Below are positions 34,828 through 47,760 of a stretch of DNA of 64,000 nucleotides, one piece after another. Below the pieces are notes generated by a model. That model worked only from the letters and a program-made list of their open reading frames with translations, was not told where the DNA came from and searched no databases. Source of the stretch: Cunninghamia lanceolata (lineage: Eukaryota; Streptophyta; Pinopsida; Cupressales; Cupressaceae); the NCBI GenBank assembly GCA_027924645.1, contig BSBN01000297.1:9610001-9674000 (forward strand). The letters are read 5' to 3'. The position numbers and the translations under genes are program-made. Numbering within the stretch: position 1 is the first letter of the stretch; each line of letters starts with the position of its first letter.

Positions 34828-37800
34828 GTTACCATTTTTTACTTACAACTCAAATTGGTAGTACTGGTGCAACAAATTATTCATTTTTAGAGTGAAGGTT
34901 AACATTCTTCTATTATAAGTTATTTGCATAGTTGATTGTGTTTCAATGATATTGCAGCTTAGTTGTTCAAGAAAAGAAAAGATTTTCAGATCATTCATTA
35001 CATTATAGAACATTCATAGGAGAGATAAGTATTTCATTCACTAGAATGATTATTCATTTACAAATTGAAATACATAAAAGAATAAACATTGCATTGAAAG
35101 AAATAATGATAGATCAAATGTCCCACACAAGCCATGGGAATAGATGAACACATGTAAATATAGGAAAAATGCCATACATCTAAAGATAAGGGAGAGAATG
35201 TCATAGCCATCATTGCCTTGAAGTTATTCAATCTCTGAGGTTGCCATCCTATTCCTGCTCCTAATCTTCGATAAGAACCTGCAAAAAATTGGGAAAGGTC
35301 CTGTTAGAGATCCGTTTATGAGATCTCTATGTCCTATCAAAAGAGGCATAACACATTGCCTATAATGCACTGATCAAATGAACATCATTCACATGCAAGA
35401 GTAACTGAAAGGAAACAATCATTGAACTTCATTATTTTTATCTATTCTATTTGTTTCATGTGCAAGTATAGGATAAGTCATGGAGCTGATTGAAGACATA
35501 ACAACATGTGTAAAATGAGGCTCCCACAAGGGTTGAGCCCAACATGTTGCCTCCCCTTAATCTCAAAAGGGATGGAATGTAAAAGAAAGATCATTGTTCA
35601 CATTGCTCAAATTAAATGACAAATTGAAGGAGTAGGAAGCAATCAGATGCATTGGTGTCAAGAATAGGATACACTCATGATTGCAGTTCAAAGAATGAAA
35701 TGGAATCATAAGAGCAAATTGAACTCATTCTAGGACAACATTTAATGCATAAAAATAGTTGTCATCATTGCTTCAACTGCCATTGAGGAAATGGAATTCA
35801 CAGTCATTTCATCTATATATCTTTCATGATATTTGTATGCAGCAGAGACATGAAGAACATCAAGTACATCTCCACCATTTGTATGTCAAATAGTTTCCAA
35901 TGGATAACATCTTTCAGTGACTTATTATTGTTTTAGCCACATGATAACATGAGTACTAGATATATACATATGAGACAAACTGAAGAGAGCACTTCAATAT
36001 GAACAAATGAACCTAGAGTTCTTTTGCATATATAAAATGACAATCAAAGTTCAATGAATGTGATAAGCTCAGAACCCATATGAAGACTACAAATCTAATC
36101 AATACCAAATCAAAGAGTAGTCACGTCAAACAATATACAAGAGAAAATGCATATATGGAACAACTGAAAAGATCATATATTGAAGATAAAATGGATAGTG
36201 TCAAAGTATATCAGCTTCTATGCAGTAGAAAATGAACATCTTTATCATGTAGCAAAAGAATAGTCAACTGATACAATCATCATGTTTCCTATTTGGCCAT
36301 GCTGCAGTAAAGGAAAAGTGCCTTCCTATAGAAACGACAGATGGAATACAATGCCAATATAAGAAGATTTTAAGTGCATAATCAAAATGTGTATCAACAG
36401 TGTTCATCTGGTAAAGGACAGCCATGTAATGACCAAGAAAATTTTAGTTATAAGCCATAGATTTGAAAGAAGTATGTGTCTTTTCAGTCCATTCAAGCTA
36501 TAGAGTATGAAAAAATAAATATTTCATGTTCATCCACAAGGGATGTTGTCTCAAGGTGTAATGTTCAAATGCATCACAAAGAGATGCTCTATTAGGTTAT
36601 ATCCTTCTCATTTTGTGACTATTATCAAGATATATACAGTGTCACTTCATCATGATGGAGCAAGATAATAAATACCAAATGCAGTTCAATCATAAGTTCT
36701 CTTCCACATAGTGTTACTACATAATAAAGTGCTGATCAGAAATGTCATCATTCAATAAGGTATGCATATGCTTTTGTTTGAAACATCAAGAGCATGCTGC
36801 AGGGTCATCTCTAGTAATCAAATGATATACAGGTTTCATCAATGGGTATTTTCACAACTACATAACAGCCAATGGAAAATGCCATGTCATAGCTGAGTAT
36901 GAAACCATATGTGGTGTATGCATACAAACAATTGACTGAATCAATGCCAAGTATATATGCTATAGGTTAAGTGATTATATCAAGTGTATGTATATCAAAA
37001 GTTTAATAAATGCACTTCAAGGAAATGGTGGTCATCAACGATGATGTATGACACATCTAAGACAGCCACAGTGAACGAAATAGAATGAAGATTGCATCAT
37101 ATGATTATAGGGCAAGCATGTTGAAGGAAGATTGAGCTTATACAAACAAATAAGTCTTAGACCAAAAGAGATATGACTGTGTTTCCATCAAGTGTGTCAT
37201 CATACAGAGGGGTTTCTTCATCATATTGAGCCATATCTATTTTCAAAAGACAAACAAATGATGCAGATACAGAAATGAAGTATTTTGAGCATGTAATGTT
37301 CGAATGACATGAGTTTACCTAAACATGCTAAACTATGAAACCATGGTGGCTGAGGTCTGTCAGAAAGAGATAGTGAAATAACTTTTGCTCAAACCCACTT
37401 AGGGTTTTAAGAGAAAATACAAAATATACAGAGAGGAAAGAAGTACTTCAAGCATGTAATACTCAGCATTAAGCTAGTCACGGCCCTTCAAGAGAAGTAA
37501 CCATAGATCGAACACAGAGTATCATATATAAGCTCAATATATAAGAGATGAGGGTTTTTGAAACATGGAAGGAGAGCATATTTCACCAATAGCTAGATAG
37601 AGGATATCACATCAAAGGTTTTAAACCTTCATTCACAAATGCATAGAGAGATAATGCTAGCCGTGACCTCTCAAAAGCACCACATACAGAAATAGAAGTG
37701 TATTTTCCACAGAAAATTACTGCTCAGAGGTCATCATTTCATACAAAACCCTCTCATCATTTTGAGCCCAAAGCCAAACATAAAAGGCATTCTCCATTAT

Positions 37801-38599
37801 GGGTTTTGAGCCATGGAAATATAACCTAGATGTGGATTGTATAACATAAAATATGCAGAGGTTTTCTTTTACAACGGTAGAATAGAGAATATCAATGACA
37901 AAGTGTGCACAAAATTTCATCGCCGTGGCCAAATATGCAATCTTTCCTCAAGGGTTCAAAAAATGATTTCATTTTTCATTGAACAAGTTCAGCTATAGGA
38001 TAAGAAGAATATGGCTGCGGGTTTTAACCTACTAAAAGCTACAGAATGCCATGGAAATAGAGAAATAGATAGTGATAGATAGAAAGTGTTACCTTGCTTG
38101 GAGATAATACATAATGATAGCGGGTTTTGGATTCATCTTCCTCTCAAATAAATCAATGCAGTCAGCCATGGTAGCCATGAAATGATAGTGAAAACAAATG
38201 CAAACAAATCCATCAGAAAAATGTCATGGCTGCAGTTGTTGAAGCCATTCTATCTCAGAAATTGAAAAAAATCCAAAAGAGAACCAAATGTGCATTAGAC
38301 AGAAGCATGCCTTCAAAATCTATATGTTATCCAGCAAGAATCGACCAAAATCATGCTCAGAAATGCCAGAAAATTCCAAGTTTCAGCTTCAAACCCCAGG
38401 GTTTGAAGGCGGCTATAGAGAGCCCCATTTTTCACAAAAAATGTGTTTTGTAAATGAGCCTGAAATAATAGGGCAAAACTTGTTTTGTCTTAGGGTTTAC
38501 CTTTGTCCTAGTTCGAAACTAGAAATTTTATCACATTCACTTCTTTTTTTTGAGGCACAAACTAATACCTTTGTGGTGTTAAGTTTATATTGCATAATG
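34828..38599. other. Unidentified AT-rich DNA
   Basis: No element ends, gene or RNA gene were recognised. Short open stretches (for example 38226-38453 plus, 37717-37932 minus) do not resemble known proteins. The block starts exactly where the copia LTR breaks off, so it may be part of another insertion or of a deletion junction. Confidence 0.4.
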
Positions 38600-38830
38600 C
38601 CTAAGTTCCATGACTTAGGGTGAGGTCGAGCCTCAATGGTTCCTTCAAAACATTTGATGCCTCAAAAACATACTTGGTCACCTTGTAGAATATGCTATGT
38701 GCCTTAGACCCCATGGAGATGGAGCTCATGCCCTTGGTATAGTCTACAAACCTTTCTTTTGGAATAGCAGACAAGTCCATATGCTTATACGATGTAGAGA
38801 TAGGTCATATGGAGATATGCCCACCAGGAT
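38600..38830 (-). other. Unrecognised open stretch
   Basis: A minus-strand frame stays open for about 60 codons (KERFVDYTKGMSSISMGSKA, then VTKYVFEASNVLKEPLRLDL). It has balanced amino-acid use unlike its surroundings. I do not recognise the family. It may be a fragment of a host or element gene, or chance. Confidence 0.2.
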
Positions 38831-39627
38831 TTTATTTTTATAAATAATATGTAATGCCCTTTATATTTTTATGATTTTTTATAGAAAAATCAATAGATAT
38901 GCATTGTAAATATTTGACAAAATCATAAGCCATGTGCCATTGTTTTTACAAAATCAAATCGAATAGGGGAATAGGATAAAACTGCAAGCATTGTAAAATT
39001 TGTTTTAAAGCAATAATGTATAAATTGCTTTAAAATCAAAACTATTTTTAGGTAGTTAAAAATAGTAAAACAAATCGAATGTCTCTTTCTTAATTTGTTT
39101 TATTTTGAGTCAGATATGGACAAAACCTGAGGTTACATGGGTAGATAAAGAAGATTTCTGGTGGGGCCACATGAGAGAATCTTTTGGCACTTTGCTTTCA
39201 TAGTTTGGAGACATTTTGAGAGCTTTATTTTGGGCTTTTTTGAGGAGCTTGAAAATGGACTTGGATGCCTATTATTAGAAGCTTTTTTCCAGCTTTCTTT
39301 GGAGGAGATTTTTCACATCATATATGGCAGAGATATACTTCTTTTTCACCAGTTCCAGTGGCAGTTTTTGGAAAATAGAGTAGAGATTAAAGTTTAGGAT
39401 ATCAGAGTCTTCCTCACACTGAGAGTGTTATATTCCAGTCTATGTACTCATTATTCCTTCACTTTTGCCTCTATTTTTTGCAAGATTGATTTGATATTAC
39501 ACTATGATAAGTATTTATTCTCTGTTTTGTCTTGATTTTGTGATAGATATGCAAATATTTTTCTTGGTTCAAGTTGCATGCAGTGTTTTGATTAAACCTT
39601 CATGTGAAATATTTATGAATTAGGTAG
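38831..39627. other. LTR-like U5/leader sequence, unassigned
   Basis: 39120-39560 reads like the transcribed end of a plant LTR (TGGAGGAGATTTTTCACATC, CTTTTTCACCAGTTCCAGTGG, T-rich tail) but no partner LTR, PBS or ends were found. The 78-codon open frame at 39161-39397 has no known domain. Confidence 0.25.
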
Positions 39628-40360
39628 TGTATACGCCTAAAAATGACACAACTCGGTCTAAATAAATATTCTTAATATTTATTTCATTCTAATTCCTCTA
39701 TCAATAAATAAATAAACAAATTTATTTATTTGATTCATATTCCTCTAAATTAATTAAATATCAAAATATTTAATTACCTCTTCTAAAGTCAAAATTAAAT
39801 AAAATCCTTTATTTAATTTAATTCTTCCAAACAATTAAATAATTCTTAATTATTTAATTAAGTCAATTCTTCCTCCAAATTTAAATAAATCAATTAAATT
39901 TATTTAAATTCTCTCAATCTCTAAAAATAAAATACAATCAAATATTTTATTTATTCTTCGAAATCATGCATAAATAATTAAATAAATCTATTTATTTAAT
40001 TTTCTTTCTTATCTTCAAGTTCCTCATAAATCTTCCAAATCTTCTAAAAATAAGTCTTCTTCTTCATGCACACAAAATTAAATAATTTATTATTTAATTT
40101 CTCTGAAATCATGCAAAAGCAAATCACAAGTTCAGTTAACTAACTCAATCAACCTTGTTTTTATCAATATCTCTTAAATTAGAAAAAAAGTATTCTAATT
40201 TATGAAAGTGTATCTTATCTTTATAAAAGAAAGCAGTTAACTCAAACAAAATAGATTTTGTGTGACACTTGTCTTCTTTCTATTCACGCACATCCTCTCA
40301 ACCATTCTATACTGTTGTTTCTCTCATTCTTTCTATACCGTTGATTCTCTCTCTCATGAG

Positions 40361-40377
40361 TCTATAAATTGAACCTC
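40361..40377 (+). promoter_or_regulatory. TATA-like core of the split gypsy LTR
   Basis: TCTATAAATTGAACCTC is identical to the minus-strand core of the old gypsy LTR at 1905-1921. It is about 375 bp before the reconstructed LTR end. Confidence 0.5.
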
Positions 40378-40556
40378 TTTTTCCATTTCATTCATGCAAG
40401 CTTTTAGTATCGTTACTTTGCAGAATTAACAGTGCGCCTTTGACACCCAAATCCATTCATTGCTTGTGATCACCCTTTTATTGTATTGAAGTTCATCTTC
40501 TCTACAAGAAGTATCGTAGCCATCTCTACATCGTCATCTTGAAAAACAAAACAAGG

Positions 40557-40561
40557 AAGTA
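40557..40561. repeat. Target site duplication AAGTA, left copy
   Basis: AAGTA before 40562 is repeated at 48469-48473 directly after the insertion end. Removing the insertion and one copy joins two parts of one LTR, which supports the limits independently. Confidence 0.8.
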
Positions 40562-42349
40562 TGTAACACCCCGCCATGAACACCTTGGAAGACAACACAT
40601 CTATGCTATGCAATACAGAATATATTTTTTTTGTATAGGATAACAAGTAATGTTTAGCAAATCAATACACATCATTAACCAACAATACACATCAATACAA
40701 GTAAGGTCCCATGGTCGCATTACTTGACAAATTAATCAACATAAATTACATGCTTTACTAACTAACATCGGCAGAACATTCTAAATCTATTACATGGATG
40801 ATTATACATATACATCTCCATTTCATGACATCGGTTAGATAATCAACTTGATCAAGATTACATATACATATTCAAAGTCCATACATATGAGTGCATCATC
40901 ATGTAGTTTACATTATCACTATCCTGATTACATCTAAATTTATACATTATGATTCAACTGATACACAGACTAGTACATGAGCATAATAACTGTCTTCATA
41001 AACAGGTGCAAGATCTGATGCCTGATACACAGGATATATCCTCTTCGCACATGAACATCAGCAAGGGAGAAAAACCAATGGATTAAGCTCTTCCACCAGA
41101 CCATGTGGAACCCTGAGGTCCACCCCCTGAGCTAGGAGTTAACATAAGGTCCCCACAACAACATACAACCAGGTAGATAGAAGACTATAAGAATAAAGAC
41201 AACACATGACTCCAACAACACAAGTCAACAACATAAACAACACAACAGTACTTCCAGAGGCAACACTTATCAACTGGGGAGAGTACAACTAGGGACTGCT
41301 AGGCTACAGTAAGGAGAGTGTCATTGCATGGTCCTAACATGGGTTACCCAGGCTATCTATCACCAGAAGCCAGCCCCCATCTATGGTTAGCTTGGCAGCC
41401 TCTATGGCACTGGCCCCATAGGGTGACACATGTGGAATCAACATTCCTTTCATGAGGACAAGGAAGTTGATTTTGCCAACCACGGCCTTCTCATCTCATC
41501 CTTAGTCTGAACGAGCTCTACAGGCATGAGTGAGCCATCCAATTATCTTGTTAGTGTGAAAACTACCCAACTCTTAGATTAATTATTAGGTTATCACTTG
41601 ATTACACACTTCTAATGGGTTACCCTGGCGACCACTTTGGGTACCAGCCCCACATTGGAAGCCACTCCCCTATCTGCACCTAGGAAACCCTATCATCAAG
41701 AATCACAACAAGTAACCATAAACCATGCAAGGCATTTACCTTCTTGCATACAAGTCTCAACATAAGATATCAACAGAGCAAGGCATGGGTCCTCCTGCTC
41801 CAAAGTTTTCAATCATAAGCAAGGTGTGATCCAGAGCAAGGCATGGGTCCTCTTGCTCCAAAGTTTTCAATCATAAGCAAGGTGTAATCCAGAGCAAGAC
41901 ATGGGTCCTTTTGCTTGATCGTTACATCAACAAGAGCCAAAGATAGAGAAAGGTAAACATTACATAAAACCAAACAAGTTCAATCCTTTACTTAAACCAA
42001 TACGGTTTATTACAACTTTCAAGATGGACTTAACAATCTTGTCACGACATGATAACAACATAACCGCATGAATTAGGTGCCCTGAACGAGGCATAATCCA
42101 TCTTGCACATGAACCTTTCAGCATGAATAAGAACCATAAATGTAAAGGAGTCAACATCACATAAAGCTAACACATATACAACCATTACAAAATCACATAA
42201 TCACAATAGTCATATACATGGCTACCCTTCTTGGCCTCTAGAATAACTTTCTCGATGATGTAAAAACTAGACACCACTGAACCCCATGGCCCCACCTCGA
42301 CATTCTTTCTCAAATGCACAACAACATCAAAAGACCAAACAACACCATC

Positions 42350-44570
42350 CTCCCATTCAAATCGATACTAACTCAATTAATCCATAAAAGAACTATGACA
42401 AATCTTATTAAATAACTTTGAATTTATCTAAACCTCATATTTTTGCTTCCAATATATTTCAATACAATAATTAATTAATAACATATTTTAATACAATAGA
42501 CAATTCAACACCAATAAAATAGCCACATATACTATATTTACTAAGACAATGGACTAATTGTTCCCTAACCTATTTATTAAGCTAGTAAACTTATCCGATA
42601 ATAATCAATGCAAACTTGGTTGAGATTGGATTTGATACATAGTGTAGTGTAAACCAATAATAAATGAATCTAATCTATTAAATGACATAGAACCCGCAGG
42701 AGTAATGTTTATATTTCATAACCTATTCTGACAATGAGAATGGTTACATACAAATGTATATTTTTTTTTTATTGAAATAAACTAAATAACCATAATGATA
42801 AAATCATAAAATCAAACAATTATTTACTATTAACTAGGGAATCTTCCTGTCATAAGAATTATTCTACTAATGCACAACATAAACAAAGATCCCTCAACAA
42901 TCACACCATTACCACTCCACATTTGCAACTTCATGAAATAATATACTAGACATGGGACTAAGAGATGTAGCTTGCTATAGGGTATTAGTTCTTTAGAAAA
43001 CTATGAACTCGACCCATGTGATTAGTATTTGAGTTATTTCTTCCTAGATTACTATAACAACCATAGGAAAGGTTTTAGCAGCAGCTGCTGGAAATAAAAT
43101 GCAGATTAAAAGAACTACCGGTGAGAGTAACTTTGACAACTTCTACACCACAATGATTTCTATAAAGGTGAAAACTATTCTGTGGTGGAGAAGAATCATG
43201 GAAAAGAATGAAAAGGAAGAACTATTTATTAGAAGAAAATGAGCTGCAGACATAAAGGCCACAAAATAGGAAGAAACTCACTTTTCTACCCACAAGTCTG
43301 CACACTAGAATGACAATAATATCTTCCATTTCATTTCTACTCACATTTCACTAAGTTGCCTTGCCTTTTATAGACTGTTAAATGCGTAGTTACTATTATC
43401 ACATATATGGTTTGTGTGGCATGTTTTGAAGACATAAGTTTTCATTTTGCTATTATGATGGTTTTCAGATTCATGGCATAAAGTGGAGCTGATATTAGTT
43501 ACAAGTTTCAGCTGTGTACATTAGTCTGAGAATTAATGGCATGGTTATTTTTAAGTGCTATGTCAATTTTTTGCTTGCAAATCTGAATATTATAAATGGT
43601 CAATGCTTTATCAGATACATAGGTTTAGTTGTCATGTGTTTGGTGAGTACTTAAACACTCACCCCTGTAAAATAGATTATAAACAAAACTATGTGTTTCC
43701 ATAAAATTGTTGGTTTTCAGCTCAGCTTGATGGAACTCGGTAAACTTATGAATTCAAGAAGTTTTCCAAGCAGTTGAGAGCTGGAGAAAGTAGACCTATA
43801 TAAAAAGATAACCATGCAACCATTTGGAGATATCCTCTTCCGGCAACCGAGAACTGCCTTTAGTTATACTTGCAAGTGGGATCTTTTGCTGGCTGTATAT
43901 TGATCCACTTGTGTCTGAGTAATCAAGTATTGAAGCAGAGTATTTGTGGTATCAGTGATCTAAACAGAGATGAGAAGTATTTGAACTTGTTGTGAGCCTA
44001 ATTTGTTGGGATTTGCTTTTCAAGATTTGTTTTTGAGTGTGACCTGTTGTCATTGCCTGTGTGGCTAGAATAGGACTGAGACTGCCCTTTGTGTTGAGGC
44101 AAAATCTCATTTGTTATTTAATTGAAATCTAAAGATTTAATAACACTTTGTGTACACTTCTCATTGAATTGTTTTGAAAGTTTCTATAGTGTAATTGTGT
44201 TTGGTTTATGCTACTTGGAGTCTGTTGAATTTGTCTGACCCACTCCAGCTACTGTGCTAGTGCAACTTCATCTCGGGTCATGCTATATTCTGGTTTGCAG
44301 GAAAACTATACTTTCTTATGTCAGTTTTTCCATAAATTGATTCTTAACAAATTGCAGGTCCATGCAATCTAGGCACTAAATTTCTCAGATGGCAGATGCT
44401 CCTATTTTTTTTTTTAGCATTTTCTTAGGGAAGATCCTAAGAAGCTTAATACTTCCCAATCATGAATTTTAGTCCACATCCCTTTACTCGCAAGCACATC
44501 CAAAAATGTAATCCTATCTTCCCCAGTTACGGAGGAAAAACTTAAGAATAGTGTTTTCTCTTTCCCTCGA
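42350..44570. other. Interior of the left insertion, nothing recognised
   Basis: AT-rich sequence with no coding region, element ends or RNA genes that I can identify. Homology to the right copy fades somewhere in this stretch. Confidence 0.4.
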
Positions 44571-44574
44571 GACA

Positions 44575-45175
44575 AAGTTCTTGGGCCTCAGAGTATTCTG
44601 TGAAGAATTGTCGGGGAATTTTTGTAAGATGTTTTAGTTATAAGTACCCTGGTGAACATGCATGCAAAATGTGGAATTATAAACAAGGCACGTAAATTAA
44701 ATTCACAAAAATGCCTAAAAAGGAAATATAGAATGCCACGATTGTAGGATATGTTCAAAGCGGGTTCGTTGAAAGCCTTAAAAACTTTTAAGCAAGTGCA
44801 ACTTGTACACATGTATTCAAAATGTAGAAGCATGCACGAAGCACATGAACTGTTTGACAAAATGCCTCAAGAAATGTAGTATCACAAAATGCAATGATTG
44901 CAGTATACATAGAAAATCAACGTGTTGAAAAGGCTTTAAAAAGTTTCAAGCAAGAGTAGTTGGTAGTTTAAATCTAGACTCCACAACCTTTACTAGCATC
45001 CTCCCTACTGAGCCAAAAAAAAATGTGGGAGTTTTGGACAGGGTATGGACATCCATCAATACATAAAGAATAAAGAGATTTTGTTCGATGTTGTAGTTAC
45101 AACTATCTTGGTAGACATGTATATGAAATGTGGAAGCATAGAAAAGGTATGTGAACTGTTCAACAGATATCATTA
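44575..45175 (+). pseudogene. Pentatricopeptide repeat (PPR) protein fragment
   Basis: Three frames together show PPR motifs of the plant PLS class: STLVNMHAKCGIINKARK (44.64-44.69 kb), NATIVGYVQSGFVESLKNF (44.73-44.79), MYSKCRSMHEAHELFDKMPQ (44.81-44.87), NAMIAVYIENQRVEKALKSF (44.89-44.95) and ILVDMYMKCGSIEKVCELFN (45.11-45.17). These alternate exactly as in organelle RNA-editing PPR proteins. Stops after KEI, KNF and INT and several frameshifts make it a pseudogene, and only about 200 residues of a protein usually 500-900 long remain. It lies inside the 40562-48468 insertion. Confidence 0.82.
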
Positions 45176-45659
45176 GCTACATTTTCTCTGTGCTACGTAA
45201 TCATTCAATGGCCATATCACTACTCCTCATTCACATTGTTTAGGGACCAACCAATTTTGATAGGGAACTCCAATTCAAGGACGTGATTATATTGCACTAC
45301 AATCAACTATTATACAAATGGTCAAGTCTCCCATATAAAGCCAAACAACTCCTCTATCATTTAAAACTTCCGAGTGTCAAATACCATGTAAGCTGAATGA
45401 GATGTAAGAGTTTACACATAGTCTCCCAGGAAATTTGCAATGAAACAAAATGATGCTTGAACTAAAATAGTTGAGATGAAGACACAACTATAACTTAAAA
45501 CATGCAAGGTTATTGACCTAAATCAAAAAATTGATATTCTCAGACTATATAAACGCAGAATATTGCTATAGGTAAGAATTTGCCACAAGTAATTCCAAGA
45601 TCACATGACAAATCATACGACAACTGTAATCATGGTAATTTAGCTAAACACATACCTAA

Positions 45660-45885
45660 TCTTCTTGAACAAAATACTGTTTTAGCAAGGCATTCTTCTC
45701 TTCAACAATAAGTATTTGATGTTCAGGTACAAGAACATGCTCCTTTATGTTGGTTAATAACTCGGTCTCTTCAAATATTTCCAATAAGTAACGAGTTGAT
45801 ATCTCTTTAATACCAGTCTTTGTTGCTGGTGTTATTTCCCTTTCTATCTTGACCTTCGACTCTCTTGGTGGGAGTTAAACTAGGT
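45660..45885 (-). pseudogene. RNA polymerase subunit RPB5-like exon fragment
   Basis: The minus-strand frame reads [40 protein letters not shown] and [17 protein letters not shown], then TAG. This follows the conserved middle of the shared RNA polymerase subunit RPB5 (NRPB5/NRPE5 in plants), where LL.NI.EH.LVPEH is the hallmark. In the family the next residues are ETQLPRIQ. Here the Gln codon reads TAG and is directly followed by GTATGTG, a good splice donor, so a C-to-T change has put a stop at the exon end. The next exon (DPVARYYGLKRGQV) was not found in the neighbourhood. Probably a captured or retained gene fragment, not a working gene. Confidence 0.75.
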
Positions 45886-45886
45886 T

Positions 45887-46340
45887 GTTTCCTAAAGTTC
45901 TGAAGCATAGTGTGAGACAGTATGAGTTGTCAGGAAATCTTGTTGATTGGCAGTTGCTATTGGAAGTGCTACGTCTTCGAGCACTTTATGGAGTTGGCAA
46001 GGAGTGCCTTTAGGCATTTTCCCTATGCGTTCCATATTTCCCTCTACATAGTGGTTGCTTGTTTTAACTTCCAGATCCTGGCTTTTGGCAGTTTGATGGC
46101 TTTTCTTAGTGTTCTAGGCATTATAGCCTGCACCATCCTTACTAGCAGACTTCCCATCCTATTCTGATTCTTGACTCTCGCATTGGGATTTCTGTTTGGA
46201 AGTTTCCTACAGTTCTGAAGTTTAATTAGAAACATCACAAGTCTTAAGGAAATCCACTTTGGAAACTGCAATTGGTTCTGTTGTGTTTGTGTTGCCCAAT
46301 CAAGCTGGCTAAGAATGTTTTTAGACATTTTATTCCTACC
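45887..46340. repeat. Two degenerate copies of a ~140 bp block, 315 bp apart
   Basis: GTTTCCTAAAGTTCTGAAG (45887) and GTTTCCTACAGTTCTGAAG (46202) start two similar blocks that end with GCAGTTGCTATTGG and GCAATTGGTTCTG. The similarity also extends leftward into the RPB5-like exon start (AGAGTCGAAGGTCAAGATAG versus AGAGTCAAGAATCAGAATAG). A local tandem duplication seems likely. Confidence 0.6.
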
Positions 46341-46764
46341 CATTTTGCATCCACACTACCCATATCAAGCAATTTTAAAGCAGTCTTTTGCTAAGGCGTT
46401 AAAAAAAAAAGCTCAAATTTATTCTTAAAAGAGACGGCCTATGGTTTAGGATTTAGAGCACAAAATCCCTCCTTGCGGCATGGAAGTGGGATTTAGATAT
46501 TGTCCAATCATTGAGGGGTCTATACCTGAACTTCATATAGGTAATAATCGAGTCGATGTGATCTACAAGAGCTTCTTTGATCAAAAATTTCACTCATTGG
46601 ACTTCACACATCTACAAAAGATAATATTTAAGAAGTAGCAAGTTGTGTACCTGTGCATCCATGCTTATAGTTTATCTGCCTCTTGCTACTTCAACCAACC
46701 TTCGCTCATACCGGACACCACATTTTCCTAAAAAAAAGAATTGGGTGCAAAGTTTGCTATCCTA

Positions 46765-46985
46765 GGCCGAATTTATATGAACATTTACCTGAAACCGCAA
46801 TGATTTAGGTGGCAAGTCACACTAAGAAATAACATATTCAGAGGTCTCTGTGTTGAGCATTCTTTCCTTTGAGGGCTTATAGCAGGTGTATGCTATCAGA
46901 TAACAGTGATTTGCCCTCCATTCTCTAAGTAACAGAATAGCTACGACACAGACTAAAAACACACAGAGTATTGCAGCAAGAGATT
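46765..46985 (-). pseudogene. 3-ketoacyl-CoA synthase-like N-terminal fragment
   Basis: Minus strand: a hydrophobic segment (AAILCVFLVCVVAILLL) followed by HCYLIAYTCYKPSKERMLNT, ETSEYVIS, stop, CDLPPKSLRFQVNVHINS. Ketoacyl-CoA synthases start with membrane segments and then CYL.AYECYKP.....L.T......V.RNK.LG...Y.FLLK..V.SGIGE; the match in spacing is good though short. The fragment breaks off before the catalytic domain. It could be a coincidence of a membrane segment and a short motif; I consider a real relic more likely. Confidence 0.5.
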
Positions 46986-46999
46986 CAAGATGGAAACCC

Positions 47000-47544
47000 A
47001 GCAATAGCCCTTAGGCATCATCTTCACTCCCAATCTCTTCAAACCCCCCCCCGGAATATTACCCAGAAACATGACATAAGTAGAACCAGTTTTAGCAAGC
47101 ATCCCAAGAGCATGCATCCCCCTTTAAAACATGGAAATCATTTCTTTTTAATGTTGGTCTGTTACGTGGTGGAGGGCAAATGAAAGTACTGGGGATTAGT
47201 GAAAGGTAGGGGGCTCTTTGTTTAGACATAATTGGTTTCATGGGTTCGCAGGATAAGCTACCACCATTTCTGCCACTCCTATCACACACTTCTAACATGC
47301 ACCAATAAAACATACAATGCGTGCTTCCTAAAATAATTTTATAAAGGTATGTGTTTGTATTGGGAGGAACAATGCAATGAATGCAAAATGGTCGATGGTA
47401 CAGTGACCAAGAATGTATATTTGTGTCACCATTTTACAAAAGAAGATGAAGCATGGAGGTTTATTATGTGTAGTTACACCCATGCATTTCTAAGCAGCTC
47501 CATGGAGAGAAGGGGAAAAGTTTGAATGTTCCTTATTCCATATA

Positions 47545-47581
<37 letters not shown>

Positions 47582-47760
47582 TTGTAATATTACAAAATTA
47601 TAATTTGATTTACAACTTGCGTTACTTATTTTAATATTCACAATTACAACATAATTGAATTGTTTATGTTTAGTAAACAATTCATAATTTTCCTTTATTA
47701 AGAAAATTTGTTTAATTTTAACTTGAAATTAATCTTTATTTTAATGAAATATGCACCGGA
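47000..47760. other. Interior of the left insertion, AT microsatellite
   Basis: No gene is recognised. A (TA)n run lies at 47543-47578. A C-rich run (47046-47053) is part of no clear structure. Confidence 0.4.

Noticed and set aside
39161..39397. 78-codon open frame as a gene
   Set aside because: Looks like LTR/leader sequence, no domain, biased to Phe/Leu/Glu.
44588..45173. Minus-strand open frames over the PPR fragment
   Set aside because: The plus strand carries clear PPR motifs; the minus-strand frames are shadows.
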